A stretch of 64,000 bases of DNA from Rhodobacter sp. (lineage in GTDB: Bacteria > Pseudomonadota > Alphaproteobacteria > Rhodobacterales > Rhodobacteraceae): the NCBI GenBank assembly GCA_020637595.1, contig JACKKE010000009.1:142735-206734 (forward strand), read 5' to 3'. The notes under the pieces were generated by a model. It was not told the DNA's origin, made no database searches, and was given only the letters and a program-made list of their open reading frames with translations. Each line of letters begins with the position of its first letter. Position 1 is the stretch's first letter. Shown here in pieces: positions 28,039-35,725 of this stretch. The position numbers and the translations under genes are program-made.

Positions 28039-28851
28039 TCAGGCTCCGTTGGTGTTTGTGCGCCCGCTCGCGGCGAGGGTCAGGGCGTAATGGTCAAAAA
28101 GGTCGGCCGGTGCACAGAGCGAATATTGCTCGTCCCCGGGGCGGCGTGTCGGATCGGGCAGATAGCTGCCGTAGATCAGACCAGCTTCGCGCGCAATCAG
28201 CGCCCCTGCAAGATCATCCCAACCGCGCGCCTCCCGGCTGGCGACCATCGCGACATGGCCGGCGGCGGCGTGGCACAGATGCAGCGCCTGACTGCCGAAG
28301 TTGCGCAGCTTGAACCGTCTGAGCACCGCGCCCAGCGTCGCCGGATCGCACGAGGCCAGATCGGCCAGCAGGCCCGAACTGAGCACCGCCAGCCGGGCCG
28401 CCGTGGTTCGCCGGGTCAGCGCGGCGCCGTCGAGGAACGCCCCGTCCCCGGCCAGCGCGGTATAGGTGCAGCGGTGGGGGATGTCGTGGACCGCGGCCAG
28501 CACCGGCTGGCCGTCGATCAAGAGAGCGACCGAGATCGCATAGGCAGGCAGTCCCGCGACGAAGTTGACGGTGCCGTCCAGCGGATCGACGATCCAGACC
28601 GGGCCGGACCCGGCAGCGGGTTCGGCATAGCCCTCTTCTCCGACGGCGGTCGAGCCGGGAAGCAGCGCCTCGAGGTCGTGCACCAGGCGTTCCTGCAGGG
28701 CAAAGTCGATCGACGTCACCAGGTCGATTCCGTCGCCGCCCTTGGCGAATACCTCGGGCGGGGCCGACAGGATGTCATGGGCGGCGGCTTCGAGGACGCC
28801 GCCCAGGGCTGTGCGCAGGTCGTGGTTCGCCGGTCCGCGGTGCGCAGGCAT
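28039..28851 (-). CDS. Inositol-monophosphatase-family sugar phosphatase
   Basis: A 270-residue Mg-dependent phosphatase. Metal ligands sit in VGEEGYAEP, in WIVDPLDGTVNFVAG (the DPxDGTxNF signature, about residues 87-101) and in GWDDLAGALIAREAG. Members dephosphorylate inositol-1-phosphate, but also fructose-1,6-bisphosphate, 3'-phosphoadenosine-5'-phosphate and sugar phosphates. Two uses fit this locus: removing phosphate from a sugar acid before CMP activation, or clearing PAP left by the three sulfotransferases nearby. It starts 4 bases after the SIS isomerase gene and ends one base before the cytidylyltransferase. Confidence 0.85.
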   Translation of the reverse strand: MPAHRGPANHDLRTALGGVLEAAAHDILSAPPEVFAKGGDGIDLVTSIDFALQERLVHDLEALLPGSTAVGEEGYAEPAAGSGPVWIVDPLDGTVNFVAGLPAYAISVALLIDGQPVLAAVHDIPHRCTYTALAGDGAFLDGAALTRRTTAARLAVLSSGLLADLASCDPATLGAVLRRFKLRNFGSQALHLCHAAAGHVAMVASREARGWDDLAGALIAREAGLIYGSYLPDPTRRPGDEQYSLCAPADLFDHYALTLAASGRTNTNGA

Positions 28852-28855
28852 GGTT

Positions 28856-29482
28856 TCAGAACTTCCGCTGACCCAGCAGGTCCTTGTCCATGTGCGACAT
28901 GCGCAGATACTGCGTGATGATGTGGATGAAGCTCATGTGGATGTCTTCGACCACGCCATAGTTCTGGGCGTCGACATGCGCGTTGACGTCGGCCAGACCG
29001 CGCGACCGCCCGCCCGCAAAGCCGGTGAACGAGATCGAGCGCAGGCCCTTTTCCTTGGCCACTTCGAGCGCGCGCACGACGTTCGGCGAATTGCCCGACG
29101 AGCTGACGGTCCAGACCAGATCGCCCGGGCGCGCCATGCTCTGCAGCTGATAGGCGAACACCTCGTCATACGAGATGTCGTTGGCCAGCGCCGAGTTCAT
29201 CTCGGTATGGGCGGCCAGCGACATGACGCGCGGCATCAGGTTGGTATCGGTGCGCACGCATTTCAGGAAGTCGCACAGCGAGTGGTTGGCGATCCCGGCC
29301 GAACCGCCGTTGCCGCAGATATAGATGAAGTTGCCGCTGTCGATGGTTTCCCGCACCATTTCGGCAATGGTGTTCAGGGCCGTCAGATCACAGGATTTCG
29401 CGGCCTTGGCCAGTTCGTCGAAGTATCCGGCGGCGAAGCGGTCGCAGGTCTCGAAATAGGTGACAGGGAAAAGTTCACTCAT
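28856..29482 (-). CDS. SIS-domain sugar-phosphate isomerase, GmhA-like
   Basis: A 208-residue single SIS domain protein resembling sedoheptulose-7-phosphate isomerase: YICGNGGSAGIANHSLCDF (sugar-phosphate loop, ~55-75), SLAAHTEMNSALANDISYDEVF and VSSSGNSPNVVRALEVAKEKG. Such enzymes interconvert ketose and aldose phosphates. The frame opens with a TTG six codons upstream, but the ATG at 29482 (MSELFPVTYF) is the better start. It sits between the methyltransferase-like gene and the phosphatase gene in the operon. With the phosphatase and cytidylyltransferase it could form an isomerise-dephosphorylate-activate sequence, analogous to Kdo or heptose supply. Confidence 0.85.
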   Translation of the reverse strand: MSELFPVTYFETCDRFAAGYFDELAKAAKSCDLTALNTIAEMVRETIDSGNFIYICGNGGSAGIANHSLCDFLKCVRTDTNLMPRVMSLAAHTEMNSALANDISYDEVFAYQLQSMARPGDLVWTVSSSGNSPNVVRALEVAKEKGLRSISFTGFAGGRSRGLADVNAHVDAQNYGVVEDIHMSFIHIITQYLRMSHMDKDLLGQRKF

Positions 29483-29500
29483 GGTAGGGGTCACTTTCAA

Positions 29501-30487
29501 TCAGGTTTCCAGAACAAAACGCATGACGCCGGAGCGCAGGCTGCGCTGCAGCAGGATTTGCAGATCGTGCAGGCGGTCCTTGTTCGCGCTGCGGAAGAAG
29601 CCGGACCAGAAGGGCACGTCGGAGCCTTCGATCTCGGTAAAATACTTCTGCAAGATCACAGCGTCGAGACGCCCGGGCGTCGAGATCTCGATCGCCTTGT
29701 AGCCGAGTTCCTCGACCAGTGCGCTGAACCCGCCCACCGAAAAGATGTTCAGCCGGTCCAGCGGCACGAAACTGGGCGAGTCGGCGCCCAGGATCTCGTA
29801 TTCCAGCCCGTCGGCGCAGGAGGTGGCGATAAACACCAGCGATCCGCGCGGCAGGTTGGCCCGCACCACGCGCAAGAGCTGCGCGGGCTCCGCGATCCGG
29901 TCCATCTCGCCATAAAGCAGCACGGCGTCCGGGCTGCTGGCCTGCAGGTGATCGCGCAGATCGCCGAAATTGGCCGAGCCGCTGTCGCTCAGCGGCAGAA
30001 AGGTCCAGTCGCGGGTGCTGCCGATCCGCTCGACGGTCTGCGGCAGCGACGGCGCCTGCGACGAGAACCGGTATTCGGCCACCGTGTTCAGCGGCTTGCC
30101 GTGCCGGGCTTCGGTCAGGCGCAGCCAGTTCAGGATCGACACGAATTCGAATTCGCGCGTGCTCTTGGCGCTGTCCGCCGGTTCGGGCGGCAGATCGCTG
30201 AGCATCTGCAGGCGTTCCTGATCCAGATGCCGCTGGTCGGGCACCCGGGCGGCATAGATCGTGTTGCAGGCGCTGCACCGCTGGAACGGCATCAGCGCCT
30301 GGCTGAAGTTCCGGCTGCTGGCGCGATCCTGGCCGCAGGCCGGGCAGGGGCGTTCGTGCCAGGTGACGGCCTCGTCCAGAAGCATCTCGGCCAGTGCCCG
30401 GTTGCGGACCTGCCGATAGCGTTCGGACTTGCGGCTGCCCACCGCCGAGGAATCGGGAAGGTCGTCGATGAAAACGGGGGTCTGCAT
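29501..30487 (-). CDS. Zinc-ribbon methyltransferase-like protein without a clear SAM motif
   Basis: A 328-residue protein. Its N-terminal part has a four-Cys zinc-ribbon pattern, CPAC (~48-51) and CSAC (~71-74), as found in sugar C-methyltransferases. The C-terminal part resembles methyltransferase tails: PDAVLLYGEMDRIAEPAQLL, LPRGSLVFIATSCADGLEYE, FSVGGFSALVEELGYKAIE. The expected glycine-rich SAM-binding motif (GxGxG) between these parts is not visible; that region reads NTVAEYRFSSQ...SDSGSANFGDL. It may be a diverged or inactive methyltransferase. The ATG at 30487 follows the dehydrogenase stop by 5 bases, so it is within the operon. Confidence 0.55.
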   Translation of the reverse strand: MQTPVFIDDLPDSSAVGSRKSERYRQVRNRALAEMLLDEAVTWHERPCPACGQDRASSRNFSQALMPFQRCSACNTIYAARVPDQRHLDQERLQMLSDLPPEPADSAKSTREFEFVSILNWLRLTEARHGKPLNTVAEYRFSSQAPSLPQTVERIGSTRDWTFLPLSDSGSANFGDLRDHLQASSPDAVLLYGEMDRIAEPAQLLRVVRANLPRGSLVFIATSCADGLEYEILGADSPSFVPLDRLNIFSVGGFSALVEELGYKAIEISTPGRLDAVILQKYFTEIEGSDVPFWSGFFRSANKDRLHDLQILLQRSLRSGVMRFVLET

Positions 30488-30492
30488 GCCTG

Positions 30493-31530
30493 TCACCATC
30501 TTCCCGCGATCGCCGCCGTGCGCTGTTCGGACCAGGCCGGGTCGGCGGCATAGATCCGTTCGACCAGCAGCATCACGTCCAGCGCCTGTTGCGAAGTGCC
30601 GCATTTCACCGGAGCGCCGTTGACCACGGCCTCGTAGAACTCGGTGATTTCCTTGTCCCAGGACCGGTCGACCGTATAGCGGATTTCCTGGCTTTCCGGG
30701 TTGGGGATCGGGTTGCCGTCCTTGTCGAGCCGGTTCAGCGCGACGTTCAGAACCTCGGTGCCATACGTCCCTGATGCCGACAGGATCCCGTTGACGGAAA
30801 TGAACCCGCCGCGGGCATAGAGTTCCAGCGTGAACTTGTGCTGCCACTGGGTGGCCGAGGAATGCAGCGAGGCGACGACGCCGTTGTCGTTGCGCATCAG
30901 CGCAAATGCGTTGTCCTCGACCGGGACATCGGTCCAGAATTTGCGCTGCACCACCGATTGCACGTTCGGAAAGTCGCTGGCGAACATCAGGAACAGGTCC
31001 AGCATATGGATGCCCTGGTCGATCAGGATGCCGCCGCCCGACTTGGCCGGGTCGTTGCGCCAGTTCTGCGCGTAATTTGCACCGCCGGCTTTGCCATAGA
31101 CGCCGCGCATGAAATAGAGGTCGCCCATCGTGCCGGCGTCGATCAGCCGCTTGGCGTCCTCGATCGCGTCGTGGAACCGGTGGTTGAACCCGAACTTCAG
31201 CACCAGCGCGGGGTTCCGCGCCTCGGCCGCCTGCATCTTGCGCACGTCATCCGAGTTGCGCCCGGGCGGTTTCTCCGAGAACACATGCTTCCCGCGGTCC
31301 AGCGCCTCACAGACGACGTCGGGGATCATGTTGTTTGGAACACAGCAGAAAATGACGTCTGGGTCATAGTCGTAGACGCGCATCGGGTCGGTTACGACAG
31401 GGATTTCTGCATTGGGGTCGGTATGGGTGTCGCAGGCGGCGACGACCTCGAAACCACCGTGCTTGATCATGGCTTGATGGCGGATCTGCCCCATCTTGCC
31501 ATATCCGATAATTGCGGCCCGCAAAGTCAT
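30493..31530 (-). CDS. Gfo/Idh/MocA-family sugar oxidoreductase
   Basis: A 345-residue NAD(P)-dependent dehydrogenase. The Rossmann motif IIGYGKMGQIRHQAM lies at the N-terminus, and the family Lys signature VFSEKPPGRNSDD (~95-107) follows. The catalytic HRF/GIHMLDLFL segments (GGGILIDQGIHMLDL) complete the active site. Homologues oxidise or epimerise sugars of surface glycans, such as UDP-HexNAc 3-dehydrogenases. The ATG at 31530 (MTLRAAIIGYG) is chosen over a long in-frame upstream extension that lacks homology. It is the first gene of the ten-gene operon that runs to 19924; the promoter should lie in the divergent gap to its right. Confidence 0.85.
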   Translation of the reverse strand: MTLRAAIIGYGKMGQIRHQAMIKHGGFEVVAACDTHTDPNAEIPVVTDPMRVYDYDPDVIFCCVPNNMIPDVVCEALDRGKHVFSEKPPGRNSDDVRKMQAAEARNPALVLKFGFNHRFHDAIEDAKRLIDAGTMGDLYFMRGVYGKAGGANYAQNWRNDPAKSGGGILIDQGIHMLDLFLMFASDFPNVQSVVQRKFWTDVPVEDNAFALMRNDNGVVASLHSSATQWQHKFTLELYARGGFISVNGILSASGTYGTEVLNVALNRLDKDGNPIPNPESQEIRYTVDRSWDKEITEFYEAVVNGAPVKCGTSQQALDVMLLVERIYAADPAWSEQRTAAIAGRW

Positions 31531-31837
31531 GGCTGCGTTATCACCTTTAAGAAAACGGGTCTGGACTGGAACTATGCCCCGGGTGCTATAGCACCCCCCC
31601 CGGGAGATCAACAGCCAAGTCTTCGCGCGAAAAGAGCTGAGCGGATTGCCTCCGAAAGCTGCCTCGAAACTGCACAGGGGCGCGATGGTCACGGTGGAAA
31701 ACCGCGCGTCTCGCAGACGTGACCGGGCGGGCGCGGGGGCCGCATGGTTGTCCGAGAAGGCGAAATATCGCAGGCTTGGCAGACAATCTCCCGCCACGTC
31801 GTTGGTGCGGCGTCGGTTTCCAGATCAGGACTGCGCA
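31531..31837. promoter_or_regulatory. Divergent intergenic region with a 16-base palindrome
   Basis: This 307-base gap separates the minus-strand sugar operon from a plus-strand sulfotransferase, so it must hold promoters for both. At 31581-31596 GGGTGCTATAGCACCC is a perfect 16-base palindrome with a TATA core, about 50 bases before the dehydrogenase start. It could be an operator or overlap a minus-strand -10. No confident -35/-10 pair was assigned. No gene was seen. Confidence 0.45.
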
Positions 31838-32686
31838 ATGCCGACCCTGCCCCACCCGCTTTTCGCCCCGTCTAAACCCGCCACCGAACCCACGCCTGTC
31901 TTGCGACGGACCCTTGCGGAGTTCCCGGACCACTTTCCGACCGTCGAGGCCGCGCGGGCCTATTTGCGGCTGATCATCGTGCCGCCGTCGATGCGCTGGG
32001 GATTCATGTCGGTCGGCAAGACCGCCTCGAGCAGCATCCTGACGCTGCTGTTCAAAGCGGAATTCGGCACCGATCTGACGGTCTCGCTGCAGCCCGGGCG
32101 GGATATCAATCCGGCGGCGCCGGTGCACATGCTGGCCGATTGCCAGGTGTTTTCACGCGCCTATCTGCTGGGTCTGTCCGCCGGCGAGGTTCTGGGTCCG
32201 AAAGGTCCGCGCGAACGCATCGTGATGCTGCGCGAGCCGATGCAGCGCGCGGCCTCGGCGTTTCGCTATTTCTGTCTCTCGGACACGATGCAGAGCCCCT
32301 GGTTCCTGCCCGACAGGCTGCGCATCAACGCGGCCTTCGGCTTTGACTGGCGCGTCCATCCCGGCACGATCGACGGGTTCCGCCTGTTCCTGCGCTTTGT
32401 CGAGGCCGAAGCCGAGCGGGTCGGTGTCGATGCGGTCGACGGCCACTGGCGGCCGCAGCACGATTTCATCAAGCCCGCGGTCTTCCAGCCAACGATCACT
32501 GGCAAGATGGATGACATGGCCGGCTTCGTGCGCGCGCTGGAGGAAAGGCTGGGTTTGCCGATGACGGCGTCGATGCCCTGGGAGAACCGGCAACGGGTCG
32601 AGGTGGATCCCTTTGAGGTCGATGCCGAGGCGGTGGCGCTGTGCCAGCGGATCTATGCCCGCGATTTCGACTTGTGGGAGTCGTGA
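31838..32686 (+). CDS. Sulfotransferase-family protein
   Basis: A 282-residue protein with the two PAPS-binding elements of sulfotransferases: a 5'-phosphosulfate loop-like GFMSVGKTASSSI (about residues 53-65) and a 3'-phosphate motif IVMLREPMQRAASAFRYF (~127-144, R-x-P-x-x-R-x-x-S pattern). It would transfer sulfate from PAPS to a hydroxyl, here probably on the galactofuranose-containing glycan. The frame is open for 64 codons upstream, but those codons read like non-coding sequence; the ATG at 31838 (MPTLPHPLF) is chosen. It is the only plus-strand gene in the locus and converges on the galactofuranosyltransferase gene at 32717. Confidence 0.72.
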   Translation: MPTLPHPLFAPSKPATEPTPVLRRTLAEFPDHFPTVEAARAYLRLIIVPPSMRWGFMSVGKTASSSILTLLFKAEFGTDLTVSLQPGRDINPAAPVHMLADCQVFSRAYLLGLSAGEVLGPKGPRERIVMLREPMQRAASAFRYFCLSDTMQSPWFLPDRLRINAAFGFDWRVHPGTIDGFRLFLRFVEAEAERVGVDAVDGHWRPQHDFIKPAVFQPTITGKMDDMAGFVRALEERLGLPMTASMPWENRQRVEVDPFEVDAEAVALCQRIYARDFDLWES

Positions 32687-32716
32687 CCCGACCGGCGGAG
32701 ACCGGCCGCGATGCGG

Positions 32717-34420
32717 TCAGGGCCGCGCATACCGTTCTTGCATCGCCGGATAACGGCGCTTGAGACGGCGCAAGAGGATCAGCGTGTGCAGATAGTGCCA
32801 GAGCGACCGGAACCGTCTTTTGTGCAGGCGCACGGTGTCGGTTCCGGGTTGCCCTTCGTAATAGGCTGCGCGCCCCCCCGTCAGGCCCGTGGGGTTGCCG
32901 ACGATCACCGGCACCGGGCCGTCCTGGCGATAGCTGCGCCAGCGCAAGAAATCCACGGCCCGGCCGTGCTGGCCCGCATCCGCCACCGTCAGAACCGGCG
33001 CATCCGCGGGCCAAGGCATGGCGGGATCGGCCAGTTGGCGCAGATCGGCCAGCAGCGCGTGCGGGTCGAGCGCGGCCAGCGCCTCGGGGCCGCGCAGGAA
33101 ATCGCGAATCGCCCGGTTCAGCATCTGCTGTCGGTCCGGCTGCAACGTGACCAGGCACCAGTTGGCCACCACCCGCAGATGCCAGGGATCAAGCGGCATC
33201 GGCGGGTCGCTGCGGGCACGCATCACCAGGTCGTTGCGGACGTCAAAGTAGAAATAGACCGGCGATCCGATCTCGGAATGGGTGACGTGCAGGTTGGGAA
33301 AGACCAGCGTCGGGCACCCCGCCGCCGCGCTGTCGACGCCAAAGCTGATATCGTCCCGCTTGATGAAGAAATACGCCGGTGGCAGGCGCCGCGGGGCCGA
33401 CAGGTCAACCAGCAATCCCCACCAGCCGCCGTATTCGCTGTCCTCGGCGGCATAAAGGCGCGGCAGGTCGGGGCCGTCCAGCAGCAGATCTTCGTTGTGC
33501 AGTTCCAGCCCCATGACCTCGCTGCGCGAAATCCGTGCGCCCTGTTCCTTGATCCGGCGCTTCGGGGTGTTCTGAATTTCCGCAATCGCGCCGACATGCA
33601 CCCCGCGGGCAAAGCACGAGATCGCATAGATGCGTTCCAGAAAATCGGGCGCGATCAGGATGTCGTCGTCCATCACCAGGAAATGCGCGAAGCCGCGCTG
33701 CCGGAAATGCTCATAGGCGGTGATGAAGCCGCCGGTGCCGCCGATATTGTCGCGCGTGATCACGGTAACCGTGCCGGGCAGACTGTCGATCGGACGGCCG
33801 TTGTTGACCACCAGAACTTCCAGCAGCCCGTCCTGCGCCGGCGTGCTGTCGAGGATCGTCTGCAGATTGGCCCGTAGATAGGGTTCCTTGTTGTAGGTGG
33901 TGATCGACAGCCCCAGCGGGCGACAGATATCGGGCGCGGGGGCAGTCCAGCCGGCCTGAAGGATCGTCAGATCGGGCGTGGCGTCGATCTGGACGATGCA
34001 GCGGCTGCCACCCGGCAGCAGGTCGACGGGCATGGAAACGGCCAGATCGCCATGACCGTCGGCCTCGGCGAGAAGCTGTTCCTTGCCGGCCGGATCCCTC
34101 CGAATGACCCGCACCCGACAGGATGCCGCGCGCAGGGTCGCGCGAAACACCGCTTGGGTCACGCCGATGCGGCAATAGAAATCCTCGGGGAATGCGTTGC
34201 TGTGCGAGTCAAAGCTCAGGGCCAGCGGGCGGTCCGGGCTGGCGGCCGGGCAGGGGGCCAGCGCGACCGAGGTCTTGTGCGCAAGCCCGTAGTCGTCGCG
34301 GAACACCAGGTTCATCAGGGTGACGTGCCGCGCGCCGTCGGGATCGGTCACCAAGCCGGCAAGGCGCGCGGGGCGGATGCCCTGACGGGAAATCCAGTCC
34401 TCTGCCCTTGCCTGTGCCAT
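32717..34420 (-). CDS. GlfT2-like family 2 galactofuranosyltransferase
   Basis: A 567-residue GT-A transferase. After a beta-rich N-terminal domain (~1-165) come LSITTYNKEPYL (~172), LVVNNGRPIDSL, NIGGTGGFITAYEH (~225), the metal triad DDD (251-253), EYGGWWGLL (~329-337), FIKRDDISFG (352-361) and a His at 381 in HVTHSE that matches the catalytic base position of GlfT2. It should add galactofuranose from UDP-Galf, at the cytoplasmic face. The ATG at 34420 (MAQARAEDW) is preferred; the frame continues upstream into the glf 3' end. It lies 38 bases downstream of glf on the same strand, so donor synthesis and transfer are co-expressed. Confidence 0.85.
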   Translation of the reverse strand: MAQARAEDWISRQGIRPARLAGLVTDPDGARHVTLMNLVFRDDYGLAHKTSVALAPCPAASPDRPLALSFDSHSNAFPEDFYCRIGVTQAVFRATLRAASCRVRVIRRDPAGKEQLLAEADGHGDLAVSMPVDLLPGGSRCIVQIDATPDLTILQAGWTAPAPDICRPLGLSITTYNKEPYLRANLQTILDSTPAQDGLLEVLVVNNGRPIDSLPGTVTVITRDNIGGTGGFITAYEHFRQRGFAHFLVMDDDILIAPDFLERIYAISCFARGVHVGAIAEIQNTPKRRIKEQGARISRSEVMGLELHNEDLLLDGPDLPRLYAAEDSEYGGWWGLLVDLSAPRRLPPAYFFIKRDDISFGVDSAAAGCPTLVFPNLHVTHSEIGSPVYFYFDVRNDLVMRARSDPPMPLDPWHLRVVANWCLVTLQPDRQQMLNRAIRDFLRGPEALAALDPHALLADLRQLADPAMPWPADAPVLTVADAGQHGRAVDFLRWRSYRQDGPVPVIVGNPTGLTGGRAAYYEGQPGTDTVRLHKRRFRSLWHYLHTLILLRRLKRRYPAMQERYARP

Positions 34421-34458
34421 GCCTGCCTGCGTGTTCCGCCTGTTGTCCGACCGGGCCT

Positions 34459-35610
34459 TTACAGCGGGTTGACCGCAAAGGCCGGCATCGCCGCCCCGGT
34501 TTCCTGCGCCGCCAGCCACATCCGGCCGCAATCCAGCGCCTCACGGATTGTCACATCCATGTCGAGATAGCGATAGGTGCCCAAACGCCCGACAAAGGTG
34601 ACGTTCGTCTCGGCCTTGGCCAGCGCGACATATTCGGCCAGCATGGATTTCTCGGCGACCTGACGGATCGGGTAATAGGGGATGTCGTCGGGCTCGCAGC
34701 CGCGCGAGAACTCGCGGTAAAGGACCGACCCTTCGTGCGTTTCCCAGGGCGAGAAATGCTTGTGTTCGGTGATCCGCGTCCAGGGCACATCGACATCGCC
34801 GTAATTCATAACCGCGCAGCCCTGATAGTCGCCCTGATACGAGAACCGTTCAAAATCGAGGGTGCGATAGCCCAGCCGCCCCAGCTGATAGCCGAACCAG
34901 CCGTCGATGGGACCGGAATAGAAGACGTGATCGTAGTCGGCGGCGACCGCGCGCGTGACCGGCGTGTCCAGATGCACGGTGATGCCCGGGTGGTCGAGGA
35001 TCCGTCCGATCATCGCGGTATAGCCGTTTTCCGGCATGCCCTGGAATTTGTGGAAGAAATAGTTGTCGTCGTAGTTGAACCGCACCGGCAGCCGCTTGAG
35101 GATCGAAGCGGGCAGCTCGGTCGGATCGCAGCCCCACTGCTTCAGTGTATAGCCCTTGAAAAACGCCTCGTAGAGGTCGCGCCCGACGAAACGCAGTGCC
35201 TGTTCCTCGAAATTCGCAGGCTCGGTAATCGAGGTGTCCGCGACGTTTTCCAGAAAGCTGCGGGCTTCGTCGGGGCGCAGCGTCTGGCCAAAGAACTGGT
35301 TGATCGTGTGCAGGTTGACCGGCAGCGAATAGACCGCCCCGCGCGAGGTGGTCTTGACCCGGTTCATGTAAGGCATGAACCGCTCGAACCGGTTGACGTA
35401 GTCCCAGACCTCGGCATCATCGGTGTGAAAGATGTGCGGGCCATAGATGTGGACCATGACCTGCGTGTCGGCATCGCGTTCGGTATGGCAGTTCCCGGCA
35501 ATATGCGACCGGCTGTCGACCACGGTCACCGCGTGGCCGGCCTCGGCCAGCATGCGACCAGTCACAGCACCGGACAGGCCCGCGCCGACCATCAGACATT
35601 TCTTTGTCAT
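34459..35610 (-). CDS. glf: UDP-galactopyranose mutase
   Basis: Converts UDP-galactopyranose to UDP-galactofuranose using reduced FAD. The 383-residue protein starts with the FAD motif MVGAGLSGAVTGRML and VVDSRSHIAGNCHTE, followed by HIYGPHIFHTDD (the His-loop), FFKGYTLKQWGCDP, RFNYDDNYFFHKFQGMPENGY, VFYSGPIDGWF and PYYPIRQVAEKSMLAEY, all diagnostic of bacterial Glf. A strong Shine-Dalgarno (AAAGGAG) sits seven bases before the ATG. This gene fixes the meaning of the locus: the three GlfT2-like transferases are galactofuranosyltransferases and the product is a Galf-containing glycan. Confidence 0.96.
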   Translation of the reverse strand: MTKKCLMVGAGLSGAVTGRMLAEAGHAVTVVDSRSHIAGNCHTERDADTQVMVHIYGPHIFHTDDAEVWDYVNRFERFMPYMNRVKTTSRGAVYSLPVNLHTINQFFGQTLRPDEARSFLENVADTSITEPANFEEQALRFVGRDLYEAFFKGYTLKQWGCDPTELPASILKRLPVRFNYDDNYFFHKFQGMPENGYTAMIGRILDHPGITVHLDTPVTRAVAADYDHVFYSGPIDGWFGYQLGRLGYRTLDFERFSYQGDYQGCAVMNYGDVDVPWTRITEHKHFSPWETHEGSVLYREFSRGCEPDDIPYYPIRQVAEKSMLAEYVALAKAETNVTFVGRLGTYRYLDMDVTIREALDCGRMWLAAQETGAAMPAFAVNPL

Positions 35611-35725
35611 GTAAAAACTCCTTTGCGAAATAGGGGCACGGAATGACCTGCACGCGACAGTTGGCCGTGGCTATGCCGACAGTCCGACCTCTGGCGCGGG
35701 CAGACCCTGCCATCGGGTCGGCGCG

